13,793 nucleotides of DNA from JACCQS01 sp050999295 (GCA_050999295.1 JBPCPI010000245.1:1-13793); one strand, 5' to 3'; numbered from the stretch's first letter, positions 1-8,555 are shown. The notes: generated by a model not told the origin, from the letters alone. Numbers and translations: made by a program.

Positions 1-2
1 AG

Positions 3-284
3 CAGTATCGGGTCGATCTGCCTGGCCGACCGGTCTATCTCGACGCGGCGCTACCGGACGTGAAACTGGGAATCGAACTCGATGGCGCGGCGTTTCACGG
101 CGACCGAATGGCACGCGAGCGGGACATTGCGAGGGATGCGGCTCTAGCTGCCGCTGGGTGGCTGATCCTGCGCTTCAGCTACCGCCGAATCACCGCCGAC
201 GCCCAAGGGTGTCGCCGAGACATCGAGCAGGCCTATCGACGTCGCCTCGATAAGGAGTGGTGTGCGGAATCGTGCAGAAAGTAA
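3..284 (+). CDS. DUF559 domain protein, 3' part (5' end outside window)
   Basis: The frame is open from the first bases, so the gene starts upstream of the window; a GTG at 60 is internal to the conserved domain and is not the true start. The visible part reads as the core of a DUF559 domain, a family related in fold to very-short-patch-repair (Vsr) endonucleases. Seen directly: a PDVKLGIELDG strand with the conserved acidic residue and DG, a histidine (AAFHGD), an RERDIARD segment, and then AAGWLILRFSYRRIT, the usual Gw-hyd-hyd-RF ending. DUF559 proteins are common singletons in actinobacteria; nuclease activity is inferred from fold, and no specific substrate can be given. It converges on clpX, with a 69-nt gap that has small palindromes (287-296, 326-335) but no clear terminator. 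Confidence 0.8.
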   Translation, partial: QYRVDLPGRPVYLDAALPDVKLGIELDGAAFHGDRMARERDIARDAALAAAGWLILRFSYRRITADAQGCRRDIEQAYRRRLDKEWCAESCRK

Positions 285-353
285 GAGCAGATCTGCATGT
301 TCTTGCACATTGCCTGGTTGCGTTGCGGCGCGCCGGGTGCCTGTGCGATTCGG

Positions 354-1631
<1,278 letters not shown>

Positions 1632-1774
1632 GCGGTCCCCTTCTCTTTCTCGTCCTTGCCGATTTCCTGCCGTCCGGCGACGCTACCGCCTTTGGGCGGC
1701 GCTGCCGGTTTCTCACAGGGTACGGCGCGGCGCGGCGCCGGCCCTACGAAAAACGACGTTTGGTTCGCGTTGCG

Positions 1775-1793
1775 CCGTGGAGTGGGTCCACGG
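1775..1793 (-). terminator. perfect 7-bp hairpin just after clpP2, possible attenuator or mRNA end
   Basis: CCGTGGA (1775-1781) and TCCACGG (1787-1793) form a perfect 7-bp stem around a 5-nt loop, beginning 1 nt after the clpP2 stop codon in the direction of transcription. No T-run follows directly; the nearest is a short one (GTTTTT on the minus strand) about 20 nt further on. It could partly terminate, stabilise the clpP1P2 mRNA or be chance. Function is inferred. Confidence 0.3.
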
Positions 1794-1794
1794 G

Positions 1795-2484
1795 TCAGGC
1801 CTTGACGACGTTGAGCTTGCGCGACTCGATGACGTTGTCGACCAGGCCGTAGGACTTGGCCTCCTCGCCGGTGAAGATCTTGTCCCGCTCGATGTCCAGG
1901 CGGACCTGGTCCTCGGTCTGCCCGGTGTGCTGAGCCAGCATCTTCTCCATCAGTTCGCGCATCCGCTGGATCTCCTTGGCCTGGATGTCCAGGTCGGAGA
2001 TCTGCATCGCACCCTCGGTTCCGCCGTGTGGCTGGTGGATGAGCACCCGGGAGTTCGGCAGCGCCATCCGCTTGCCGGGTGTTCCGGCGGCGAGCAGCAC
2101 GGCGGCCGCCGAGGCCGCCTGGCCCATGCACACGGTCGAGATGTCTGGTCGGACGAACATCATCGTGTCGTAGATCGCGGTCAGCGCGGTGAAGGATCCG
2201 CCGGGTGAGTTGATGTACATGATGATGTCCCGGTCCGGATCGGTGGACTCCAGGCAGATCAGCTGGGCCATCACGTCGTTGGCCGAGGCGTCGTCGATCT
2301 GTACGCCGAGGAAGATGATCCGCTCTTCGAAGAGCTTGTTGTACGGATTGGACTCCTTCATGCCATAGCTGGTGCGCTCCACGAAGGAGGGCAGCACGTA
2401 CCGGCTGCTGGGAAGCTGGCGCCCGCTCGGCGGCGCGGTCAACCCGTCTGCAATGTGTCCGTGGATGTCCATGGCGTCGCTCAC
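1795..2484 (-). CDS. clpP2: ATP-dependent Clp protease proteolytic subunit ClpP2
   Basis: Serine peptidase subunit of the actinobacterial mixed ClpP1P2 tetradecamer, in which ClpP1 and ClpP2 form separate stacked heptameric rings. The body from RYVLPSFVERTSYGMKESN onward matches the mycobacterial ClpP2 type, including the ESNPYNKLFEERIIFLG segment that separates it from ClpP1. Catalytic residues by family alignment: S125 in GQAASAAAVLL, H150 in LIHQP, D201 in ERDKI. The 229-residue chain has about 15 more N-terminal residues than the mycobacterial form; this resembles a propeptide, and such propeptides are processed in this family. The GTG start overlaps the clpP1 stop as GTGA (2481-2484), so the two are translationally coupled. 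An internal ATG at codon 5 is a minor alternative start. Confidence 0.97.
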   Translation of the reverse strand: MSDAMDIHGHIADGLTAPPSGRQLPSSRYVLPSFVERTSYGMKESNPYNKLFEERIIFLGVQIDDASANDVMAQLICLESTDPDRDIIMYINSPGGSFTALTAIYDTMMFVRPDISTVCMGQAASAAAVLLAAGTPGKRMALPNSRVLIHQPHGGTEGAMQISDLDIQAKEIQRMRELMEKMLAQHTGQTEDQVRLDIERDKIFTGEEAKSYGLVDNVIESRKLNVVKA

Positions 2485-3215
2485 TTCTTCGAATCGGAGC
2501 TGGAGTCGGCATCGCCGGTCGGGTCGGCGTCGGTCGTCTCGCCCTCTACAGTGGAACTGATCGGGACATCGGCGGCGACCTGGCCGACCCTGGTCACGAT
2601 CTGATCGACGAAGCCGTACTCCAGGGCCTGCTGGGCGGTGAACCAGCGGTCACGGTCGGCGTCCTTCTCGATCTGCTCGACGGTCTGCCCGGTGTGCTCG
2701 GCGGTGATGACCGCCATCTCCTGCTTGGTCAGGTTCCACTGCTCGGCCTGGATCTTGATGTCGGAGGCCGAGCCGTACAGCCCGGCCGAGCCCTGGTGCA
2801 TCAGGATCCGCGAGTGCGGCAGTGCGTACCGCTTGCCCTTGGAACCGGCCGAGAGCAGGAACTGCCCCATCGAAGCGGCCAGCCCCATCGCCCAGGTGGC
2901 GACATCGCACTCGATGAGCTCCATCGTGTCGAAGATCGCCATGCCCGCGGTGACCGAACCGCCCGGGGAGTTGATGTAGAGATTCACATCGCGGGTCGGG
3001 TCCTCGGCTGCCAGCAGCAACAGCTGGGCGCACAGCCGGTTGGAAATCTCGTCGTCCACCTGGCTGCCCAGAAAGACGATCCGCTCTCTGAGCAACCGCT
3101 CGAAGACCGAGTCGGTCAGGGTCATGCCTGAGCCGGCACCCCGCATGTCAGGCGCGTGTATCTGGGGCAGTTCCGGGTACACGCGAATGCGCTGGGCGGG
3201 CTCGGGCGTGCTCAC
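2481..3215 (-). CDS. clpP1: ATP-dependent Clp protease proteolytic subunit ClpP1
   Basis: First of the two ClpP subunits of the ClpP1P2 protease. The region from about residue 31 (MTLTDSVFERLLRERIVFLG) aligns with mycobacterial ClpP1. Catalytic residues by family: S115 in GLAASMGQFLL, H140 in LMHQG and D189 in DRDRWF. The 244-residue protein is longer than the roughly 200-residue mycobacterial ClpP1 at both ends: about 23 extra N-terminal residues and a tail of about 30 residues rich in Asp, Ser and Thr ending DADSSSDSKK. The start is GTG at 3213-3215 with AGGGAG about 9 nt upstream; the internal Met24, which would match the shorter homologues, has no ribosome binding site. It follows tig after a 170-nt gap that likely holds the clpP promoter, but no convincing ClgR box was seen there. 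Confidence 0.97.
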   Translation of the reverse strand: MSTPEPAQRIRVYPELPQIHAPDMRGAGSGMTLTDSVFERLLRERIVFLGSQVDDEISNRLCAQLLLLAAEDPTRDVNLYINSPGGSVTAGMAIFDTMELIECDVATWAMGLAASMGQFLLSAGSKGKRYALPHSRILMHQGSAGLYGSASDIKIQAEQWNLTKQEMAVITAEHTGQTVEQIEKDADRDRWFTAQQALEYGFVDQIVTRVGQVAADVPISSTVEGETTDADPTGDADSSSDSKK

Positions 3216-3385
3216 AGCGATGATCTCCCTCTCCTACAGGTGGTGCCGGCATGGTGCCGACTGGATTGGCTCTCTTCCGCCGACACTAACGTCCGGCGAT
3301 GACAGCTGACTCCCGTTGGGCCCGGTGTTCGCTGTCGGCACACGGCAACCGGCACGGACGACCGCGGCCCCACCGGTCGGCTGGC

Positions 3386-4846
3386 TCAGGACTTCGGGTC
3401 GCGGTCGGTGGCTTCCGGCTCCCGCCCATCGGCCTCCTGGTCGGCCTCCTGGTCGGCCTCCTGGTCGTGACCGGCGTGGTCGGGACCCTCGTGGTCGTGA
3501 CCGGCATGGTGGGGGCCACCACTAGCGCCAGTACCCAGGTAGGTGGCGAGGTCGACAACCTCCCCCGCGGTGTCGGTGACCGTGGTGGCAGCTAGCAACT
3601 GGGCCAGCGCCTTGTTGCGTCGGATCTCGGCAACCGCGGCAGGCAACTGGCCAGCCGAACTGACCTGTTTGGCGTACTCGTCCGGACTCACTCCCAGACG
3701 TTGGGCCCGGCTCACGATGTAGCCGACCAGATCGTCGTTCTCGATTCCGATCTCGCGCTGATCAGCGATCGCGTCGAGGATGAACTGCGTACGCACGGCC
3801 TTCTCGACCGAGTCACGCAGCTCCTTCTCGTGCTCCTCTACGGTGCTGTCCAGGCCCTCGAGATAGCCCTCCAGCGTCATCCCGGCCTCTTCGAGCTCGG
3901 CCGACATGGCCTGCTGGCGCCACTCGAACTCGCCGGTGATGACCCCCTCCGGAAGGGGCACGTCGGTCGAGGCGATCAAGTGGTCGATCAGCTCGTCTCG
4001 TGCCTGACTCCCTTGTTGCAGCCGCTTGGTCCGGGTGAGTCGCTCGGTGATGTCGGCCCGCAGCTCGTCCAGCGTGTCGAATTCGCTTGCGGTTGAAGCA
4101 AACTCGTCGTCGAGTGCCGGCAGCTGCTTCTCTTTGACCGCACGAACGGTGATCTCCACGTCGGCGGTCATGCCGGCCTGATCACCGGCCACGAGCTGGG
4201 TCTGGAACGTCTTCGTGTCGGCCTCGTCCATGCCGACCAACGCCTCGTCGAGACCGATCATGAGGTCACCGGCACCGACCTCGTAGGACAGGCCGGTTGT
4301 CGTACCGCCGTCCACGGCCTTGCCATCAACGGTCGCAGCCAGATCCAGGCTCACATAGTCACCTACGGCGGCAGAGCGGTCGACACCGGTGAGCATCGCG
4401 AACCGGTCGCGCAGGGCATTGATCTGGTTGTCCATGTCGGCGTCGGTGACTTCGACCGGGTCGACGGTGACGGCCAGGGATTCCAGGTCCGGGAGCTCGA
4501 TGACCGGCCGGATGTCCACCTCCGCGGTGAACTCGATCGCGTTGCCGTCGTCAAGCCGGGTCACTTCGATGGCGGGTTGGCCGAGCGGGCGAACATCGTT
4601 TTCCTGCAGCGCCTCGCCATAGGCCGCTGGTACGGCGTTGCTGACCACCTCGTCCAAGATCGCCGGGCGGCCGATGCGTTGCTCGAGGATGCGAGCCGGG
4701 ACCTTGCCGGGCCGAAAGCCCGGGATCCGCACCTCGGCACCGATCTTCTTGTACGCGGCGTCGAAAGCGGGCTTGAGCTCATCGAAGGACATCTCGATGG
4801 CCATTTTCACCCGGGTCGGGCTCAACGGCTCGACCGTGGTCTTCAC
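3386..4846 (-). CDS. tig: trigger factor (ribosome-associated chaperone/PPIase)
   Basis: Trigger factor binds at the ribosomal exit tunnel and folds nascent chains. The start is the GTG at 4844-4846, preceded by AGAGGAG 8 nt away; the frame stays open 16 codons further upstream but without a ribosome binding site. With this start the ribosome-binding signature GFRPGKVP falls at residues 43-50, exactly as in E. coli. A FKBP-type PPIase domain follows (about 160-240, from VGDYVSLDL through VGAGDLMIGLDEALVGM), then the helical C-terminal chaperone arms (about 245-435). The 486-residue protein ends in an unusual low-complexity tail (about 438-486): a His-rich stretch PHHAGHDHEGPDHAGHD, three QEAD repeats, and a charged end. 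It lies upstream of clpP1-clpP2-clpX in the same direction, the standard bacterial association. Confidence 0.97.
   Translation of the reverse strand: MKTTVEPLSPTRVKMAIEMSFDELKPAFDAAYKKIGAEVRIPGFRPGKVPARILEQRIGRPAILDEVVSNAVPAAYGEALQENDVRPLGQPAIEVTRLDDGNAIEFTAEVDIRPVIELPDLESLAVTVDPVEVTDADMDNQINALRDRFAMLTGVDRSAAVGDYVSLDLAATVDGKAVDGGTTTGLSYEVGAGDLMIGLDEALVGMDEADTKTFQTQLVAGDQAGMTADVEITVRAVKEKQLPALDDEFASTASEFDTLDELRADITERLTRTKRLQQGSQARDELIDHLIASTDVPLPEGVITGEFEWRQQAMSAELEEAGMTLEGYLEGLDSTVEEHEKELRDSVEKAVRTQFILDAIADQREIGIENDDLVGYIVSRAQRLGVSPDEYAKQVSSAGQLPAAVAEIRRNKALAQLLAATTVTDTAGEVVDLATYLGTGASGGPHHAGHDHEGPDHAGHDQEADQEADQEADGREPEATDRDPKS
3431..3511 (-). repeat. short tandem repeats coding the His/Asp/Glu-rich tail of trigger factor
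   Basis: Three perfect 12-bp copies of GGCCTCCTGGTC lie head to tail at 3431-3466 (+ strand) and encode three QEAD units. Directly beside them TGGTCGTGACCGGC occurs twice (3463-3476 and 3492-3505), encoding the two HAGHD units. The array is in frame, so unit gain or loss by slippage would not break the gene. Confidence 0.85.
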
Positions 4847-4910
4847 AGGCGTGACTCCTCTGGCTGATGCTTTGGATTGGTCGTAGCAGTTCAAGCCCGA
4901 CCCGAGGGGA

Positions 4911-4919
4911 AGTCTAGTG
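4911..4919 (-). promoter_or_regulatory. candidate -10 element of the tig promoter
   Basis: Minus-strand CACTAGACT contains TAGACT, a good TANNNT -10 hexamer, about 65 nt upstream of the tig GTG and inside the 93-nt gap between the glycosyltransferase and tig. No good -35 hexamer is seen 17 nt upstream. The same nine bases precede tRNA-Pro (8643-8651), which supports promoter identity for both. Confidence 0.4.
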
Positions 4920-4939
4920 CGCCTGGCTGAACGACCAGA

Positions 4940-5968
4940 TCACAGCCAGCGGCGGATCAGGCTCCAGTACGCCGCGAGAATCGGATTGACGATTCGGAGC
5001 GCGGCATCGGGAACGGTGACCACCGCATTCTCGAGGCGAGTGCTGATCAGCCAGGAGAGCTGCTTGTCGCTGCGAGTGCGTTGCCGCTGTACGCCGGCTC
5101 GGCGGGTTGCGATGTCGCGACGATGTCGCCAGATCCAGGCCCAACCGGACACCTTGGCGCCGAGCCAGCCGTTCTTGAGAGCCCAGAGGCACATCGCGAT
5201 CTCGGTAGCCAGGAGCACCGGGCTCAGCAACAGCAGCGTCCGACGCTCGTACAGGGTCGCCAGGATCAACAGCCGGTTGCGCTCGACGTGAGCGAGCTTG
5301 CGCGGGTTACGGCCGAAGTCGTACTCGTGCTCGACCACGGCATCCGGGACGTAGTCGACTCGCCAGCCGCGCTGCCAACAGCGCAGCGAGAGATCGGTGT
5401 CCTCGTGATAGCTGAAGTACGCAGCCCAGAAGCCATCCAGTTCCTCCCAGCGACGGCGGCGGATCGCGAAGGCGGCGCCGCTGGCGATCGGGGCGGCCCG
5501 CCGCTGGTCGTAGTCGGCGGCCGGCTGACCGCTGGCTCCCGCCCAGGACAGACCGGACATGTGCAGCGGGTTGCCCGCCGAATTGAGCACCCCTGGCTGC
5601 CCGGCCAACCGTAGGCTGGCGGCGGCAATGCCGACATCTGGTTCGGCTGCTACCGCGACGAGCCTGGCCAGTGCCCCGGGAGCTGCCCGGGCGTCTGCAT
5701 TGAGCACCGCCAGGGTGTCGGCTCGGCCGAAAGAGGCGCCGTAGTTGACGCCGCCGGCGAACCCGAGGTTGCGGCCCGGTCGCAGCACGGTGACCCGCCG
5801 GTCGCCGTCGAGTGCTCGTACGGCATCGGTGGTGTTCCCGTTGTCCACCAGCCAGACATGCGCACGGACACCTTCGGAGGCCAGCACCGACTCAATCGCT
5901 GCTTGGATGGACGGTTCGACGCCGTAGGTGAGGACGACGACGTCCACCGCAGGCTCGCCGGAGACCAC
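4940..5968 (-). CDS. glycosyltransferase family 2 (rhamnosyltransferase-like)
   Basis: Inverting GT-A fold transferase likely to add a nucleotide-activated sugar to a cell-surface glycan. Seen: the N-terminal strand VDVVVLTYG (8-16), nucleotide-binding VDNGNTTD (41-48), NLGFAGGVNYG (67-77), a DXD-equivalent LNADA (89-93), a GAAFAIRR acceptor-loop segment (164-171) and FSYHEDTDLSLR (185-196) carrying the likely catalytic ED at 189-190. Residues 244-264 are strongly hydrophobic and suggest membrane contact. The 342-residue length fits WbbL-like actinobacterial enzymes. The GTG start is 6 nt after the rfbB stop and has a poor Shine-Dalgarno site, so coupling to rfbB is likely. Pairing with an RmlB-type enzyme suggests a dTDP-deoxysugar such as rhamnose as donor; that is inferred from context. 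Confidence 0.88.
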   Translation of the reverse strand: MVSGEPAVDVVVLTYGVEPSIQAAIESVLASEGVRAHVWLVDNGNTTDAVRALDGDRRVTVLRPGRNLGFAGGVNYGASFGRADTLAVLNADARAAPGALARLVAVAAEPDVGIAAASLRLAGQPGVLNSAGNPLHMSGLSWAGASGQPAADYDQRRAAPIASGAAFAIRRRRWEELDGFWAAYFSYHEDTDLSLRCWQRGWRVDYVPDAVVEHEYDFGRNPRKLAHVERNRLLILATLYERRTLLLLSPVLLATEIAMCLWALKNGWLGAKVSGWAWIWRHRRDIATRRAGVQRQRTRSDKQLSWLISTRLENAVVTVPDAALRIVNPILAAYWSLIRRWL

Positions 5969-5974
5969 GAGGGG

Positions 5975-6964
5975 CTAGCCGGCCAAGGCTCTGAGCGGCT
6001 GCCACCAGGCACGGTTGCCGACATACCAGCGCACCGCCTCGGTGATCCCTCGGTCGAAGGGCTCGGTGGGCACAAACTCCAGATCACGCTGGATCTTGGT
6101 GGCGTCCAAGGCGTAGCGCAGGTCGTTGGCCGGCCGGTCCGGTACGAATCGGATGTCGGGGGCATCCGCACCGACAGCCTCCACCAGGTACTTCGTGAGC
6201 TCGAGAGTGCTGAGCAACGTCCCGCCGGCGACGTTGTAGATCCCCCCGCTCGCCCCGTCCTGTAGCACCCGGTACATCGCCCTGCAGTGATCTCGGACAT
6301 GCAGCCAGTCGCGTACGTGACTGCCGTCGCCGTGCACCGGAACGACCCGTTCGTCGAGCAGGTTGCTGACGAACAGCGGGATGACCTTCTCCGGAAACTG
6401 ATGTGAGCCGTAGTTGTTGGTGGACCGGGTGATCACGGCGTCCAGTCCGTGCGTTCGGTGGTAGGCCTGCGCGAGCAGATCCGCCGCCGCCTTGCTCGCT
6501 GCGTAGGGCGAGGTGGGCAGTAGCGGCCAGGACTCGTCGGCCTGGCCCTCGCCGATCGATCCGTACACCTCATCGGTGGACACCTGCAGGAAGCGGGGCA
6601 CCCCGTGCTCGTGGGCCGCGTCGAGCAGGGTCTGGGTGCCGAGGACGTTGGTGTGCACGAAGGGAGTCGCATCGACGATCGACCGGTCGACGTGGGACTC
6701 AGCGGCGATGTTGACTACAGCGTCCACATCCTCGACGAGGTGGTCGACGAGCTTGCGATCGGTGATGTCCCCGACGACAAAGGTCAACCTCGGATCAGTG
6801 GCGATCGAGTCCAGGTTGGCGCGGACACCGGAGTAGGCCAAGGCGTCCAACACTGTCACTGACGTGGTCGCGTGCTGACCCTGGCCCCCGAGGTCGCCGG
6901 CCAGCAGCATCCGGACGAAGTGCGAGCCGATGAAACCGGCACCTCCGGTGACCAGCAGCTTCAC
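5975..6964 (-). CDS. rfbB: dTDP-glucose 4,6-dehydratase
   Basis: Extended short-chain dehydrogenase (RmlB/RfbB) converting dTDP-glucose to dTDP-4-keto-6-deoxyglucose, the second step of the dTDP-rhamnose route. The NAD-binding GGAGFIG is at residues 7-13, ESHVDRS (89-95) is a typical RmlB signature, the catalytic T-D-E is at 130-132 in STDEVYG, and YxxxK is Y154-K158. TRSTNNYGSHQFPEKVIPLF and the HGDGSHVRDWLHV region are diagnostic substrate-binding segments. The start is GTG at 6962-6964 with GGGGA just upstream, giving 329 residues, the usual size; an in-frame extension to 7012 adds non-conserved residues. The rmlA, rmlC and rmlD partners are not in this window. Confidence 0.95.
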   Translation of the reverse strand: MKLLVTGGAGFIGSHFVRMLLAGDLGGQGQHATTSVTVLDALAYSGVRANLDSIATDPRLTFVVGDITDRKLVDHLVEDVDAVVNIAAESHVDRSIVDATPFVHTNVLGTQTLLDAAHEHGVPRFLQVSTDEVYGSIGEGQADESWPLLPTSPYAASKAAADLLAQAYHRTHGLDAVITRSTNNYGSHQFPEKVIPLFVSNLLDERVVPVHGDGSHVRDWLHVRDHCRAMYRVLQDGASGGIYNVAGGTLLSTLELTKYLVEAVGADAPDIRFVPDRPANDLRYALDATKIQRDLEFVPTEPFDRGITEAVRWYVGNRAWWQPLRALAG

Positions 6965-7054
6965 GACATCCCCACGGGCAGCGAGCCTATCCGGGCAGCC
7001 GTGCCGAGCCACTCTGCCGAGTCGATGTCGGAGGGGTTCGCCAGACTCGCAGAC

Positions 7055-7531
7055 ATGAGCGAACAGCAGAGCGGGAGTGGCGGGCCGCGGTTCTGGGTCA
7101 ACACGGTGTCACTGGAGCATGTGCAACTCGGCGTGGCGGGTGGGTTCACCCAGGCCGACCATGGACGCTCGACCAGGCTGAAACGGCTGTCTGCAGGGGA
7201 CGGGTTGGTCTTCTACTCCCCGCGGACCGCGATGCGGTCAGGCGCGCCGCTGCAGGAGTTCACGGCTCTGGGTCGGGTCACCAGTGCGCAGCCCTACCAG
7301 GTCGAGATGAGTGCTGACTTCCATCCGTGGCGGCTGTCGGTCGACTTTCTCGAGGTTCGACCAGCACCGGCCCGCCCGCTGGTGCCCGATCTGGAGTTCA
7401 TCCCGGACCCGCAGCGGTGGGGGTTCCCGTTCCGCCGCGGACTCTTCGAGATCGGCCGGACCGACTTCTTCCGGATCGCCGAGGCCATGGGTATCGACTC
7501 GGTGACATTCATGACGTCGGCCAAACGTTAG
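7055..7531 (+). CDS. EVE domain (PUA-like, UPF0310) protein
   Basis: A 158-residue single-domain protein. RFWVNTVSLEHVQLGVAGGF near the N-terminus, then a polar segment, RLKRLSAGDGLVFYSPRT, and LQEFTALGRV are the recognised EVE/UPF0310 pattern. The C-terminal FPFRRGLFEIGRTDFFRIAEAM also fits. EVE domains belong to the PUA-like superfamily and can bind modified bases in DNA or RNA; the ligand here is unknown. Start choice is uncertain: ATG 7055 is used because conserved sequence begins shortly after it, but ATG 7025 in the same frame is possible and neither has a convincing ribosome binding site. It is divergent from rfbB and 10 nt upstream of the DUF1697 gene, so it probably forms a two-gene unit. 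Confidence 0.85.
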   Translation: MSEQQSGSGGPRFWVNTVSLEHVQLGVAGGFTQADHGRSTRLKRLSAGDGLVFYSPRTAMRSGAPLQEFTALGRVTSAQPYQVEMSADFHPWRLSVDFLEVRPAPARPLVPDLEFIPDPQRWGFPFRRGLFEIGRTDFFRIAEAMGIDSVTFMTSAKR

Positions 7532-7541
7532 CGTCCGACAC

Positions 7542-8078
7542 GTGGCCCGCCTCATCGCCTTCCTACGCGCGATCAACGTCGGTGGCCACAACGTGAAGAT
7601 GGAGCACCTGCGGTCACTGATCAGCAGGTACGGGATGTCCGCCGTCGAGACCTTCATTGCCAGCGGCAACGTCATCCTGGACGGCGGTCGTCGTACGCCC
7701 GCAAATGTCGAGACTTTGCTCGAGACGCGGCTGGAGGCCGACTTGGGCTTTCCGGTCGGGACATTCGTACGGACCGATGGCCAGGTCGCCGATATCGTTG
7801 CAGCCCAACCTTTCTCGGTTGCACTGGGTCGCTACTATGTCACGTTTCTCAAAACTGCCCCGTCGGCTGAGGCCACGGCCGTCCTGCTCGACCTGCGAAG
7901 CGAGGCCGAGGACTTTGCCGTCGTCGGTCGAGAGGTGCACTGGCTGGTAAGGGAGGGCTTCGAGTCCCGACTGACCGGGTCACAGGCGGAATGGGCCGCG
8001 TTCGGCCCGGGAACCACGCGCAACGTCACGACGGTTCGCCGGCTCGCCGCCAAGTACCCGCCAGACCGGGAACAGTGA
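7542..8078 (+). CDS. DUF1697 domain protein
   Basis: A 178-residue cytoplasmic protein of the DUF1697 family, biochemical role unknown. Diagnostic segments are the N-terminal RLIAFLRAINVGGHNVKMEHL, then the VETFIASGNVIL motif, the central DLGFPVGTFVRTDGQ and near the C-terminus GTTRNVTTVRRLAA. It starts with GTG (ARLIAFLRAI after the Met), 10 nt after the EVE gene stop, with no strong ribosome binding site of its own, so translation may depend on the upstream gene. It converges on the PPOX gene with a 24-nt gap filled mainly by a tandem 10-bp repeat. Confidence 0.9.
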   Translation: MARLIAFLRAINVGGHNVKMEHLRSLISRYGMSAVETFIASGNVILDGGRRTPANVETLLETRLEADLGFPVGTFVRTDGQVADIVAAQPFSVALGRYYVTFLKTAPSAEATAVLLDLRSEAEDFAVVGREVHWLVREGFESRLTGSQAEWAAFGPGTTRNVTTVRRLAAKYPPDREQ

Positions 8079-8082
8079 TCGG

Positions 8083-8102
8083 CGCGAAGGGACGCGAAGG
8101 GA
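8083..8102. repeat. perfect tandem 10-bp duplication between convergent genes
   Basis: CGCGAAGGGA occurs twice in a row (8083-8092 and 8093-8102), filling nearly the whole gap between the DUF1697 stop and the PPOX stop codon. Probably a small slippage duplication; no terminator-like stem is formed. Confidence 0.8.
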
Positions 8103-8555
8103 CTAGCCGGCCTGCGGATTGAAGCCGTAGATGTTGTCCACGAGGATCGTCAGCACGATCCGGCGGTCGGCGACCATCGCCTCTCGATACTCGTCCCAGT
8201 CCGGGTGCTCGCCGTTGATCACGCGGTACAGATCGATCAAGGCCTCGACCGTGACATCCAGCGGATCGGCCGCGGTGCGGGACAGCTGGGCGATCCCCTC
8301 GGCAACGGCGTACCCGCCACCGCTGCGAGGCCGGACGTGCAAGCTGGCCCGCGGATCGCGCCGCAGATTCGCAGTCTTGGCGAGGCCTTCGGTGATGGAC
8401 ACCCGGATGGTGTCGGGTTCTGCGTCGAACTGATGGGAGACGTCGGACAGCTGGGGCCTGCCGTCCCGCTTCAGGGTCGCCAGCACGCCGAGGTGAGAAC
8501 TGGCCAGGATGTCCTTGAGCGGCTGGCGGGCCGGGCCGTGATCGACGGTTGTCAT
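8103..8555 (-). CDS. PPOX class F420-dependent oxidoreductase
   Basis: A 150-residue split beta-barrel flavin/deazaflavin-binding fold protein. HLGVLATLKRDGRPQLSDVS (about residues 21-40) is the standard opening strand pair; ITEGLAKTANLRRDPRASLHV is the cofactor-phosphate region with the conserved K-N-RDPRAS pattern; the C-terminal WDEYREAM, RRIVLTILVDNIYGF also match the TIGR03618-type family. F420 use is inferred from family; substrate unknown. The ATG at 8553-8555 lies only 1 nt past the discriminator base of tRNA-Pro on the same strand and has no Shine-Dalgarno site; upstream in-frame codons fall inside the tRNA. No other suitable start exists before the conserved core, so the message is probably leaderless or cut out of a tRNA precursor. 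Confidence 0.92.
   Translation of the reverse strand: MTTVDHGPARQPLKDILASSHLGVLATLKRDGRPQLSDVSHQFDAEPDTIRVSITEGLAKTANLRRDPRASLHVRPRSGGGYAVAEGIAQLSRTAADPLDVTVEALIDLYRVINGEHPDWDEYREAMVADRRIVLTILVDNIYGFNPQAG

Noticed and set aside
287..335. Palindromes GCAGATCTGC (287-296) and CGGCGCGCCG (326-335) as a terminator between DUF559 and clpX
   Set aside because: Both are loop-less 10-bp palindromes with no T-run, so they make poor RNA hairpins.
3359..3379. Hairpin CGACCG/CGGTCG just after the tig stop as a terminator
   Set aside because: Only 6 bp with a 9-nt loop and no T-run; such stems are common by chance in GC-rich sequence.
3216..3385. ClgR-type operator before clpP1
   Set aside because: The closest match (near GTTCGCTGTCGGCAC on the + strand) fails the CGC-N5-GCG rule and has poor symmetry.
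4847..4894. 16-codon N-terminal extension of trigger factor
   Set aside because: There is no ribosome binding site for it, and the GTG at 4846 has one and places the ribosome-binding motif at the standard position.
6965..7012. N-terminal extension of dTDP-glucose 4,6-dehydratase
   Set aside because: The Rossmann motif should sit within the first residues; the GTG at 6964 has GGGGA upstream and gives the normal length.
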